From positions 2,108,001 through 2,172,000 of the forward strand of contig OZ220224.1 of the NCBI GenBank assembly GCA_964291485.2: a DNA stretch of 64,000 bases, given 5' to 3'. Position 1 is the first letter of the stretch. Each line of letters starts with the position of its first letter. Positions 36,660-44,543 of this stretch are shown piece by piece. The notes beneath the pieces were generated by a model. The model ran no database searches. It was not told where the DNA came from and was given only the letters and a program-made list of their open reading frames with translations. Both the position numbers and the translations under genes were made by a program. The DNA comes from Kistimonas sp964291485. GTDB taxonomy: Bacteria > Pseudomonadota > Gammaproteobacteria > Pseudomonadales > Endozoicomonadaceae.

Positions 36660-36951
36660 CGCTATAGCACGCAAACTATCCGCTATCTAGGCCCTTTCTC
36701 TTGGGCGATTAACGCACTTCCAATCACCTTTTATTTGACCTTTTATCGTTGTAAATACCACCTGTTTACATAATATTCTCTGGTTTTTAGCGCATCAGAG
36801 AGACTTTGAAAGTGCGTTGGAAAAACTGATGAAAATCATTTGGTTAAGGATGCTGAATGACTTTTTCTGGATTTTGTTTTCTGAAAGAAAACTGTTAAGG
36901 AGTTTGCGCTCATTATGGAAGGACTCTGGGAGTGATCTGAACTGATCTCCA
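36660..36951. other. Intergenic region after tRNA-Ser copy 1
   Basis: No gene is visible. The stretch is AT-rich and ends at the stop codon of the vapC remnant. Confidence 0.4.
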
Positions 36952-37156
36952 TTAATGTTCAGTCAGATGTATGCACTTTAGTGCTGAATGCTGTTCTATG
37001 GCGTAAAAGTCTCTGTCACGATGTAGGAGTGGTAGGTTGGCTTGCATTGCTGTGACTGCGAACAGGCATTCAAGGCTAATTTCCAGAGAAGCAGTCTGGG
37101 GGTAATGAGTCCGTTAAAAAACCTATTCAGGCGCGGGTATCAACAAGGGTATCCAT
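36952..37156 (-). pseudogene. vapC: vapC toxin remnant with internal deletion
   Basis: ATG at 37156 follows the vapB stop directly, but the frame closes after MDTLVDTRA. A second piece, from about 37095 down to the TAA at 36952, reads ECLFAVTAMQANLPLLHRDR and then DFYAIEQHSALK. This is the C-terminal end of a PIN-domain VapC (LLHRDRDF is its conserved end). The middle of about 75 residues, with most catalytic acidic residues, is gone, so no active toxin can be made. Confidence 0.8.
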
Positions 37157-37363
37157 TTATCGGGTTTCTCTCATGTCACTGAGATCATCTTCCCAGTTGA
37201 TTTTCCCTTTGAGTGCGAGAAGTTCTTTATGGCGCGCGCGTCGAACCAGCTCACGCAAAGCGAAATCGACCAGTTCGCGGCGAGAGCTCAAACCTGACAG
37301 TGATAACGCTTCTTCAACCAGTGTTTGATCCAGCACGATGTTGGTTCGTATTGTACCGCTCAT
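37157..37363 (-). CDS. vapB: VapB-family antitoxin
   Basis: This 68-residue protein is a ribbon-helix-helix antitoxin: the strand TIRTNIVLDQ, the helix LVEEALSLSG and RRELVDFALRELVRR, then an acidic tail WEDDLSDMRET that would fill the toxin active site. ATG 37363 is chosen over GTG 37372 because AAGGTG lies 8 bases upstream. Its toxin partner directly downstream is deleted, so it is an orphan antitoxin and may still repress its promoter or neutralise related toxins. Confidence 0.82.
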   Translation of the reverse strand: MSGTIRTNIVLDQTLVEEALSLSGLSSRRELVDFALRELVRRARHKELLALKGKINWEDDLSDMRETR

Positions 37364-37511
37364 CGTATACACCTTTTTGAATGAAATATGTGTATCAGTG
37401 GGGTAGGTGCTTTTGAAAAAGTTGATAACTTATCTGTGAGCACTCATTTATCGACATTATTAGCACAGTAACACTATGAAATTTCAGCAAAATTAAACAT
37501 TTTTATCTTTC

Positions 37512-37679
37512 AGGAGGTTGTTTCAGGCCCCCTTCTGATATACAGTACGCCTCGCTTTCGGGGCACAGCCCAAAACGAAAGCGTATCAGCTGGTGAGGTG
37601 TCCGAGTGGCTGAAGGAGCACGCCTGGAAAGTGTGTATACGGCAACGTATCGAGGGTTCGAATCCCTCCCTCACCGCCA
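37512..37679 (+). repeat. Direct repeat with tRNA-Ser and its promoter, unit 2
   Basis: This is the second copy of the promoter-leader-tRNA unit. The similarity ends exactly with the tRNA CCA; the terminator of unit 1 is absent and prophage-type sequence begins about 50 bases later. Confidence 0.88.
37592..37679 (+). tRNA. tRNA-Ser(GGA), copy 2
   Basis: The 88-nt gene is identical to copy 1 (anticodon GGA, long variable arm, CCA encoded). The lost terminator and the prophage operon ending at 37729 suggest that this tRNA end is the left border of the inserted phage. Confidence 0.97.
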
Positions 37680-37728
37680 GCCATTTTGGTGATCTCGATA
37701 AAATTCTCTTCTTGATTTATATCGGCTT

Positions 37729-38157
37729 CTACTGATTCAGCCAAGAATTCTGATCTTTCCATAGTAGTGGTACCCCACCCATAAAATCTGCAAGTGTTCG
37801 TCCGCCGATATATCGGCCTTTCAAAATTGCCTCCTGTATTGAAGGTGACAATGTTGTAAGACGAATAATCCGTGCAACATAGGTGTCGCTAATTTTCATA
37901 TTGCGGGCAAGATCCAGAATATCTTTATACTTTCCTTTTTCTATTTGTTCTCTCCATGTGTGAGCTTGGGCAAGTGCCTTAATGAGAGCTGTGTCACGTT
38001 TGGCGGGCTGGGTTTCGACAGAGTCTCCGCTACGGGTTTCTATATGCGTTCTTCCTCCCCTGCGAATCAGCTTTATGGGTATCAGTACTTCAATAATCTG
38101 TTCGTCCGGGTAGTGCCGTTCCTGCCTTTCACCTGTAATTTCAAAATTTTTCTTCAT
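37729..38157 (-). CDS. Recombinase-associated helix-turn-helix protein
   Basis: This 142-residue protein has a ParB/KorB-like helix-turn-helix in its C-terminal half (LARNMKISDTYVARIIRLTTLSPSIQEAILKG), after a strand-rich start with EVLIPIKLIRRGGR. It overlaps the recombinase stop by four bases (ATGA) and has GGAGG six bases before ATG 38157, so an upstream in-frame ATG at 38190 is rejected. Small proteins of this kind follow serine recombinases in many proteobacterial prophages. It may help direct recombination or act as a regulator. Confidence 0.75.
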   Translation of the reverse strand: MKKNFEITGERQERHYPDEQIIEVLIPIKLIRRGGRTHIETRSGDSVETQPAKRDTALIKALAQAHTWREQIEKGKYKDILDLARNMKISDTYVARIIRLTTLSPSIQEAILKGRYIGGRTLADFMGGVPLLWKDQNSWLNQ

Positions 38158-39491
38158 TGGGTCCTCCATTTCATATCCTGCGTGATGCAAAGAAGGCCGG
38201 CACAGTGAAAGCGAATGCGCAGGCCGTTTTCCTGTACATCAATACGTTGAATCAATAGCCTTGCAATACGTTGTTGTTCCGTAGGGAATAACTCCTGCCA
38301 GATTGTTTTCAGGTTTTGTAATGCTTCGCTGGTGGCATCGTAGCTAAGCTCTGGTTTCATTTCTTTGCCACGGACATAAACCTGCATGATCAGATCGGGT
38401 TTGTTTAGCAATGTTCCTACTTCGTGCAATACAAGCTCTTCAAGTGGTATTGCTGGAAGGGGAGGAATAATCTTTTGTCTGTAGCCTTCGCGCAGAGCGG
38501 TATTACTTGTGTAGTAGCGATAGCGTTTTCCCCGTCTGATACCTGTGGTGGGGGTAAGCGCCTTTCCATCCGGGCCGTATATCAGGCCCTTTAACATGGC
38601 AGGATTATATTGGCGCCTGAACTCTACACGGCGGTTTTCCCTGTTGTATGTAAAAATGGCCTCAGCCTTTTCCCAAACAGCTTGCTCCAGAATGGCCTGA
38701 TGCTGGCCTTTAAACCATTCACCCTTGTGGTGAATCAGGCCAATATAGATTTTGTTTTTGAGGAGTTTTTCCATTGTAGCGCGACAGTAGCGCCTTCCTC
38801 CCCAATAGCTGCCGTCTCTGCGTTTGTATACCTTTGTCCGGAATCCCATGTCATTAATCCGATAGCAGGTTTCACTGACGGAGCGAGTTTCAATGAATGT
38901 TTCAAAAATGATTCGGACAACATTTTTTTCACCCGGATTGACTTCAAGCTTGCGATTGATTGCGTTATAGCCCAAAGGTACCTGTCCGCCCATCCACATG
39001 CCTTTTCTTTTGGATTTGGCAATTTTGTCCCGGATTCTTTCGCCTGTAATTTCGCGTTCGAACTGGGCAAATGACAGCAGCATGTGCAGGGTAAGCCGGC
39101 CCATGCTGTCAGCGGTATTCAGGGGTTGTGTGACTGATATAAAGGACACCTGGTGTTCATCAAGTATGGCAACCAGCCGTGCAAAGTCAGAGATTGAGCG
39201 AGTCAGGCGATCAACTTTATAGACAATGATAATGTCAATCTCATCACGCTCGACTGCAGCCATAAGCCGCTTCAATCCGGGGCGCTCAATGTTTCCGCCA
39301 GAGTAGCCACCATCCTCAAAGCGTTCATCCACCAGCATCCATCCTTGATGCTTCTGGGACGTGACATAGGCAGCACCGGCCTCCCACTGCGCGTCAAGTG
39401 AATTAAACTCCTGTTCCAGACCTTCTTCAGAAGATTTTCGGGTATAAATGGCGCAGCGTTTGATTGGTTGGGTGCTTTTCTCTTTGCTCAT
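38154..39491 (-). CDS. Large serine recombinase (phage integrase)
   Basis: This 445-residue protein has an N-terminal resolvase domain. Ser20 in YTRKSSEEG is the nucleophile, and conserved arginines occur in YKVDRLTRS and in EREITGERIRDKIA. The recombinase domain follows (PLGYNAINRKLEVNPGEKNVVRIIFE) and then the segment LLKNKIYIGLIHHKGEWFKGQHQAILE. It would integrate and excise the prophage. The gene is the third of a leftward four-gene operon with 4-base overlaps at both ends. Large serine recombinases rarely use tRNA genes, which leaves the attachment site open. Confidence 0.92.
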   Translation of the reverse strand: MSKEKSTQPIKRCAIYTRKSSEEGLEQEFNSLDAQWEAGAAYVTSQKHQGWMLVDERFEDGGYSGGNIERPGLKRLMAAVERDEIDIIIVYKVDRLTRSISDFARLVAILDEHQVSFISVTQPLNTADSMGRLTLHMLLSFAQFEREITGERIRDKIAKSKRKGMWMGGQVPLGYNAINRKLEVNPGEKNVVRIIFETFIETRSVSETCYRINDMGFRTKVYKRRDGSYWGGRRYCRATMEKLLKNKIYIGLIHHKGEWFKGQHQAILEQAVWEKAEAIFTYNRENRRVEFRRQYNPAMLKGLIYGPDGKALTPTTGIRRGKRYRYYTSNTALREGYRQKIIPPLPAIPLEELVLHEVGTLLNKPDLIMQVYVRGKEMKPELSYDATSEALQNLKTIWQELFPTEQQRIARLLIQRIDVQENGLRIRFHCAGLLCITQDMKWRTQ

Positions 39492-39946
39492 TTTTTCTTG
39501 TCCCGCTGCTTGTTTCTCAGTCCGAAAAAGGCAGGGCCATTCCAGCGGGTGCCGGTAATGACTTCTGATATTCGGGTAAGGCTTTGGTAGATTTTCCCCC
39601 GGTATTCAAAACCATCACTTGTTGCGACAACTACATGTGCCTCATCCCGGTATTCGCGTACAAGTCGCGTGCCAGGGGGAAGCTGGCAGGTTTTTGGTTG
39701 GGGGATTTTCCTGTTTCTTCCCACAACTCTTCTGGCTCTTCGCAGCATTTTCTTCGCATCCTCGCTAAATCCGCCCAGTACCAATGCCTGTACTTCCCAT
39801 GCCAGCCGCTGGCGCAGTATTTTTGTATTCCATGGTGGGGCTTCTTTCCCAAGCAGTTTTTTCCAGGTGCTATGTAATTCCGTGTTATTCATTTTCAGAA
39901 TTCGTGCAACCTCTGCAGCAAGGTTTTGTTCACTAAGTACTGTCAT
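39488..39946 (-). CDS. DUF2924-family protein
   Basis: This 152-residue protein belongs to DUF2924, a family that regularly stands directly upstream of phage serine recombinases. It has the helix LHSTWKKLLGKEAPPWNTKILRQRLAWEVQ and the C-terminal strand region PGTRLVREYRDEAHVVVATSDGFEYRGKIYQSLTRISEVITGTRWNGPAFFGL. The latter resembles a small DNA-binding or scaffold fold. GGAGG six bases before ATG 39946 decides the start over ATG 39952. The function is unknown; the context suggests a recombination accessory. Confidence 0.85.
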   Translation of the reverse strand: MTVLSEQNLAAEVARILKMNNTELHSTWKKLLGKEAPPWNTKILRQRLAWEVQALVLGGFSEDAKKMLRRARRVVGRNRKIPQPKTCQLPPGTRLVREYRDEAHVVVATSDGFEYRGKIYQSLTRISEVITGTRWNGPAFFGLRNKQRDKKK

Positions 39947-40142
39947 TTGCATCCTCCTCTTGAGTTGTTTTTGGAGAAGACATACAGGCTCTTACTGCAC
40001 CGAAAGTCCAGTCCTGCCGGATATCTCCTGTTTTTTCACTACTGCGTTGGATATGTCTTGCCACGGCCAGTGCAAGCAGATCGATTAGTTCATCCTGTGG
40101 AGATACTCTGGAAAGCGGTTTCATTGCGAAATGGTCAACCAT
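39933..40142 (-). CDS. Small hypothetical protein, first gene of recombinase operon
   Basis: This 69-residue protein has the helical core SPQDELIDLLALAVARHIQR, typical of small proteins next to DUF2924 genes. It overlaps the DUF2924 gene by 14 bases. GGAGGG eight bases before ATG 40142 sets the start. No function is known. Confidence 0.7.
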   Translation of the reverse strand: MVDHFAMKPLSRVSPQDELIDLLALAVARHIQRSSEKTGDIRQDWTFGAVRACMSSPKTTQEEDANDST

Positions 40143-40258
40143 ATTCAAATCCCTCCATTTATGTTGAGTTGTTGTATTTCTTTTTAAGACAACTAGCGTT
40201 GCCTTTCGATGAGGGCGTATGAGGCGGGAGAGTAGAAAGACAGGTCAAATGGCATGGC

Positions 40259-40287
40259 TTGACAGACTATCGTGCTATAAGCAATAT
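40259..40287 (+). promoter_or_regulatory. Candidate promoter of the rightward phage genes
   Basis: TTGACA (40259-40264), 17 bases and CAATAT (40282-40287) lie 58 bases before the start of the first rightward gene, in the divergent spacer. The -35 is perfect, the -10 weak. Confidence 0.5.
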
Positions 40288-40344
40288 CTGTAAATCTGTA
40301 CAGTTGTTCAAGATGTGGCAAGATGGTTTCAGGGAAGAACTGCT

Positions 40345-41520
40345 ATGCCCAATTTGACACGTGTCATGCGTTGCGCAAGCCCCCAGGGGCTCTACCGTTT
40401 CTGCCAACTGGCTGAGGTATTGACTCCGGCGTTCGACAGTGACGCTTTTGCGCTGGAGTAACCCGTTGACCTGAAAGAGATACTGGCAGCCATTCGGCAA
40501 GATGAACCCCAGCGTTATCACCATATTGATCAAATGGCCGAGCGCGTGGTCCGCATGGCGGACGGTGTCGGTCAACAGTTATTGGCGCATCAGGTTCAGG
40601 GCGCTTTGCAAGGCAATCCCTATGACAAGGTCATAGACCTGATGTTGACCCAGCCTGCGTTACTGGAACGCGCTGAGCGGCACCGTTTTGCGAGTGGTTA
40701 TCGTTATGGTCGCATGTGGGATTCCTATCAACTCACGCCTGCTGTGGATCCCGTCGATCCGGCACCACTTGAAGCCTTTAACGAGGCTTTGTCGCGGGCC
40801 TGTCAGCATCAGGCGTTTCGCATCGAGTCGTTTACCTATCCTCGTGTTAACCACCGTGGTGAATCCCACCCGGTATTGCATGTGGCCATCTTTCGGGAAG
40901 GCTTACCCAAGGTTATCAATGAACTGAATTCTGACCAGGCACTGCATACCCGGGTAATCCGGCCGGCCCGTGAATATGCGCTGACCCATGAGTGGCACAC
41001 GGGCATCATTGAAGTGGTCGCCAATCTTCGTGATATCAGGGATCTGATCAGCACACTTTATGCCCGCACCGTGTTGGGACTAACGGATATTCCTCAACGA
41101 ATCACGCCTCAGCGGTTGGGGCTGGAGCTGTTCAGACATAAACCACTGTTTGATTTTGACCTGAGAGATGGCATCACGGCGGTTCATGTAACAGGGCTTA
41201 ACCTGACGTCGACGAAGAATGGCCTGACTATGGAGCTGGCTGTACCGCCAAAGTTACTGCTTGAACAGGATATTTATGATGTCTCCCAGGACAGCCAGGC
41301 CGCATGTCATATTGAGTCAGCGGCGGACTGGCACATAATGGGGGCTACTCTCCATATTCAGAAAGGTCTCACGGGGACAATGCAAAAGCGTGAGCAGATC
41401 ACGGTTCGCATCAAACACCCCAATTCCCATAACTTGCGGGAGCTAACACCCAAAGATCGCCGTATCGTACAACGCATGCTGGTGGATACGGGGATTATGG
41501 ATGAGGCGAGCATCGGATGA
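40345..41520 (+). pseudogene. Phage gene of unknown function split by an in-frame TAA
   Basis: A frame starts at ATG 40345 with AGGGAAG nine bases upstream, runs 38 codons (MPNLTRVMRCASPQGLYRFC...ALE), meets TAA at 40459-40461 and continues in the same frame (PVDLKEILAAIRQDEPQRYH) without further stop to 41520. Without the TAA it would encode about 391 residues. The remaining open part can restart at ATG 40534 (328 residues). The protein is not recognised. It contains HPVLHVAIFREGLPKVINEL and a strand-rich end with EQITVRIKHPNSHNL. Its TGA overlaps the next ATG. Confidence 0.72.
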
Positions 41521-42404
41521 GTTTCTCTCCGGAGGTATTCGACATTCTGGCTCGCTGGTGGGAATCCGGTGTCACTCACCGAAATGGTTCCGAGCTGCGT
41601 TTTTATCACGGTAGTTTGACGTCAACATTGCTCCAGAGTCGCGCCCTGGTGCCTGATCAGTTTGACGAGTGGGTGCTGGATAGTGCCGGAAACAGTCACA
41701 GGGTTGAGGAAACAGCGCCGGGCTGTTTTATTCGTCCCTCTCTGGAATGCTCGGATATTGCTGTGCCAGAGGCGGATCTGCGACGCTACCGATTAACGAA
41801 GGACTGGATGCCGCAATGGCTTAGTCAGGAACTCACTTATGGCCGGCAACCCGAGTGCTGGTTAAAAGAGACATTGTGGTTTCTCGGTGAGGCTGGAGCA
41901 GGCAAGCGACGCAGGCCGGTTTGGTTGGTCCGCCGCATGTATGAGCCTGAGGTGTTTGATGCCGTGGATCTCTACTTGCGAGATTCCCGCTTTACAGACG
42001 GTGCGCTGCTCGCGTATCAGCCGCCACGACGTCAGCAATGTCTTCGCCTATCGGGCAGGTTGACCGTTGTCGCCTTACACGATGTGATAAAAGGCATGCC
42101 TGCCAGGCTGGATCTTTCATGTATCTATCCTGACGAGGCGTCAGCAGCGATGAGCTGGGATGATCTTGTCGGCGTCCTGCAGGTTGATGGTCGACCCGAC
42201 TGGGCTGTTAAGGGGGCTAAACAGCGAATGGTGGTCTCCCTGTTGTTTGATGCCTGGCGTACTGGCCGCAAGGGTGTTTCTGTCGAGGAGTTACAGGAAG
42301 CCGGGGTGACATCAAAAACACCGGGACAGCTTTGGAAATGCAGGGAGGAATGGGCACCTTATATTGAATATGTTGATAAACGCTGGTGCCTTATCGAACC
42401 CTGA
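41517..42404 (+). CDS. Hypothetical phage protein
   Basis: This 295-residue protein is coupled to the preceding gene by an ATGA overlap. It is not recognised. Visible features are an aromatic N-terminus (FDILARWWESG), WLKETLWFLGEAGAGKRRRPVWLVRR in the middle and a C-terminal region that looks like a small winged helix (RTGRKGVSVEELQEAGVTSKTPGQLWKCREEW). GEAGAGK resembles a P-loop but lacks the usual flanking strand and Thr/Ser, so ATP binding is not claimed. It ends the first rightward unit, being followed by a strong terminator. Confidence 0.7.
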   Translation: MSFSPEVFDILARWWESGVTHRNGSELRFYHGSLTSTLLQSRALVPDQFDEWVLDSAGNSHRVEETAPGCFIRPSLECSDIAVPEADLRRYRLTKDWMPQWLSQELTYGRQPECWLKETLWFLGEAGAGKRRRPVWLVRRMYEPEVFDAVDLYLRDSRFTDGALLAYQPPRRQQCLRLSGRLTVVALHDVIKGMPARLDLSCIYPDEASAAMSWDDLVGVLQVDGRPDWAVKGAKQRMVVSLLFDAWRTGRKGVSVEELQEAGVTSKTPGQLWKCREEWAPYIEYVDKRWCLIEP

Positions 42405-42420
42405 GTCAATGTCCATTATG

Positions 42421-42444
42421 AAACCGGCTGATGCCGGTTTTTTT
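42421..42444 (+). terminator. Terminator of the first rightward phage unit
   Basis: AAACCGGC, loop TGAT and GCCGG are followed by seven T, sixteen bases after the stop codon. Confidence 0.92.
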
Positions 42445-42472
42445 ATATCTGCTGTACGAAAACAAACGCCTT

Positions 42473-42511
42473 TCTAACGCTGGTCTAACGTCATCTAACG
42501 CTCGTCTAACC
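42473..42511 (+). repeat. Four helically phased TCTAACG iterons
   Basis: TCTAAC(G/C) begins at 42473, 42484, 42494 and 42505, a spacing of 11, 10 and 11 bases, one turn of the helix each. They lie between a terminator and the next gene, where promoter operators or an origin would be expected. Confidence 0.8.
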
Positions 42512-42564
42512 CACCTTCGCCATCATGGAATTGCCACAGGACAAAACAGGAAGGAGGCAGACTG

Positions 42565-42801
42565 ATGGCGATAGCACACCTGTCGCAAAAAGAGCTGGCA
42601 CAGCGTTGGGGCGTTCAGACATGCACGCTGGAGCGCTGGCGTCAGCAAGGGCTGGGGCCTTTGTTTCTCAAGATCAACAGCAAGGTGATGTACCGGCTGT
42701 CGGATGTCGAGCGTTATGAGCAGGCCCGCTGTTTTCAGGGAACCGGTCAACCGGCCTCGTCCAGGGGGAGCACCGATGACACAAAAGCTTCAACTGTCTG
42801 A
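42565..42801 (+). CDS. Small helix-turn-helix protein (MerR/AlpA-like)
   Basis: This 78-residue protein has a winged-helix start of the excisionase/MerR type: HLSQKELAQRWGVQTCTLERWRQQGLGPLFLKINSKVMYRLSDVERYEQ. AGGAGG precedes ATG 42565. It stands immediately after the phased TCTAACG repeats and is a candidate to bind them. It may be an excisionase or early-gene regulator, since no other repressor is apparent in the window. Confidence 0.85.
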   Translation: MAIAHLSQKELAQRWGVQTCTLERWRQQGLGPLFLKINSKVMYRLSDVERYEQARCFQGTGQPASSRGSTDDTKASTV

Positions 42802-42991
42802 CATTCCCGATATGACCCTGTTGCAGGTCATGACGATTCCGGATGCGGAGCTCAAACGGTTGATGCGTGAAGCCGTAGAGGTGGTCAACCAGTCAAGCCG
42901 CTCCCTGAATCGGTTGCGCAATGCCCGTTACCTGCAACGTCTGGCCCGTGCCCGCGAGATTGTTGGCGGGATGGAAGGAGAAGACGAATGA
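42776..42991 (+). CDS. Small hypothetical phage protein
   Basis: This 71-residue, largely helical, Arg-rich protein (ELKRLMREAVEVVNQSSRSLNRLRNARYLQRLARAREI) overlaps the HTH gene by 26 bases. ATG 42776 with GGGGGAG upstream is chosen over an earlier in-frame start. It overlaps the next ATG by four bases. No function is recognised. Confidence 0.72.
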   Translation: MTQKLQLSDIPDMTLLQVMTIPDAELKRLMREAVEVVNQSSRSLNRLRNARYLQRLARAREIVGGMEGEDE

Positions 42992-43875
42992 GTTTACCCA
43001 TTATCACCGCAGAGCAGCGCCAGCAGGAGCATAAAGGCGTCAAGGCTGTCCTGTTGGGAGCCAGCGGTGTTGGCAAAACCTCGCAGTTGTGGACATTACC
43101 CGCGGACAAGACCTTGTTCGTTGATCTTGAGGCTGGCGATCTGGCTGTTGAGGGCTGGCAAGGAGAGGCCGTTCGTCCACCAACCTGGCCGGACTTCCGT
43201 TTGCTGGTGGCTTTTATTGGTGGACCCAATCCGGCACTGGCTGACAACCAGCCTTACTCGCAGGCGCATTACGAACAGGCCTGCAAAGTATTCGGTGCAA
43301 GAGACGTGCTGGATAAGTACGCCATCTTTTTTGTCGACTCGATTACTGCGTTATCCCGGTTGTGTTTTCAGTGGTGCAGCAAGCAACCGGAGGCTTTCAG
43401 TGACAGAACCGGCAAACCGGATACACGGGGCGCTTATGGGCTGCATGGGCGGGAGATGATTGCCGCCCTGAATCATCTGCAACATGTGCGTGGGAAGCAT
43501 GTGATCTATGTCGGCATCCTGGAGGAGCGGGTGGATGATTTTAATCGTCGTATTTTCCAGCCTCAGATCGAAGGCTCCCGCACGGGTCTGGAGCTCCCCG
43601 GCATCGTGGATGAGGTGATTACCCTGGCTAGCCTGCCGGATGAAGAAGGTAGCCTGCAGCGCTGTTTTGTCTGCCAAACACTCAATCCCTGGGGCTTTCC
43701 CGCCAAGGATCGCAGTGGTCGTCTGGAGCAGACCGAGCCGGCCCACCTCGGCCAGTTACTTCGCAAAATTGGCCAGCCCCTAACCGAGCGACAACTGCAG
43801 TACACCGCCCATATCCCCGCACAACCCAAAACAGACACACAACAAGGAGAGTCTGATGAATCAACCCACCAATAA
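42988..43875 (+). CDS. Sak4-like RecA-fold phage ATPase
   Basis: This 295-residue ATPase has Walker A GASGVGKT at 24-31, an acidic strand (TLFVDLEAGDLAVEGW), a Walker B-like strand YAIFFVDSITALSRLCF and LQHVRGKHVIYVGILEE. This layout matches phage AAA_24/Sak4 single-strand-annealing recombinases. Its next gene looks like the small DNA-binding protein that usually accompanies Sak4. It probably serves phage recombination or replication. The Sak4 assignment is by domain pattern, not alignment. Confidence 0.78.
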   Translation: MSLPIITAEQRQQEHKGVKAVLLGASGVGKTSQLWTLPADKTLFVDLEAGDLAVEGWQGEAVRPPTWPDFRLLVAFIGGPNPALADNQPYSQAHYEQACKVFGARDVLDKYAIFFVDSITALSRLCFQWCSKQPEAFSDRTGKPDTRGAYGLHGREMIAALNHLQHVRGKHVIYVGILEERVDDFNRRIFQPQIEGSRTGLELPGIVDEVITLASLPDEEGSLQRCFVCQTLNPWGFPAKDRSGRLEQTEPAHLGQLLRKIGQPLTERQLQYTAHIPAQPKTDTQQGESDESTHQ

Positions 43876-44470
43876 TGCCTGGACAGACTTTAACGATGCT
43901 GAGGTGCAGCAGGAGTTTGATCTGATTCCCAAAGGCACACTTGCCAAGGTCAACCTGACACTCAAGCCCGGTGGTTATGACGAGCCCCACATGGGATGGC
44001 TGGGTGGTTGGGCAACACGAAGCGAGTCGGGCGCCGTTTACCTGAAGGCTGAGTTCATGGTGCTGACCGGTCCCTATGCGAAACGTAAGGTCTGGAGTCT
44101 GATTGGACTTCATAGTCCTAAAGGACCTGCCTGGTCACAAATGGGGCGCAGCTTTGTGCGCGCCATTCTCTGCTCCGCGCGTGGTATCCATCAGGACGAC
44201 AAGTCACCCCAGGCTGTACTGGCCCGGCGCCTGAAAGACTTTGGGGAGCTGGACGGCATCGAGTTTGTGGCTCGCATTGATGTCGAAAAGGATGCTGATG
44301 GTGAAGAGAGTAACGTCATCAAATATGCCGTGACGTCGGATGACAAACAGTATCAGGCCGTGATGGCTGAGACTGGTCCATCCCCGGTTTCCCAACCGCA
44401 GTCGTCGGTGACGCGGACCCAAAGCGCTGATTACCAGTTCCAGCAGCCGGATGGTTTCTGGGAACGCTAA
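43856..44470 (+). CDS. Putative phage ssDNA-binding/recombination partner (DUF669-like)
   Basis: This 204-residue protein overlaps the ATPase gene by 20 bases. Its core has strands and acidic segments (FDLIPKGTLAKVNLTLKPGGYDEP, GAVYLKAEFMVLTGPYAKRKVWSLIG, FVARIDVEKDADGEESNVIKYAV) and a Gln/Ser-rich tail ending DGFWER. Proteins of this kind stand next to Sak4-type ATPases and bind single-stranded DNA. Here the function is inferred from position and an acidic flexible tail. Confidence 0.6.
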   Translation: MNQPTNNAWTDFNDAEVQQEFDLIPKGTLAKVNLTLKPGGYDEPHMGWLGGWATRSESGAVYLKAEFMVLTGPYAKRKVWSLIGLHSPKGPAWSQMGRSFVRAILCSARGIHQDDKSPQAVLARRLKDFGELDGIEFVARIDVEKDADGEESNVIKYAVTSDDKQYQAVMAETGPSPVSQPQSSVTRTQSADYQFQQPDGFWER

Positions 44471-44486
44471 TCATCATAACGGACGG

Positions 44487-44516
44487 TCTCCGTCTAACGC
44501 TGGGGTTGGACGGAGA
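44487..44516 (+). promoter_or_regulatory. 12-bp hairpin upstream of the primase-helicase gene
   Basis: TCTCCGTCTAAC (44487-44498) pairs with GTTGGACGGAGA (44505-44516), with one G-U. No T-run follows, so it is not a standard terminator. It includes the TCTAACGCTGG sequence of the first iteron pair at 42473. Confidence 0.6.
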
Positions 44517-44543
44517 TATTTCATCTTTTCAGGACGAAAGAGC

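Noticed and set aside
41880..41920. GEAGAGK in the 41517 protein as a Walker A motif
   Set aside because: It lacks the following Ser/Thr and a preceding hydrophobic strand, and no Walker B was found.
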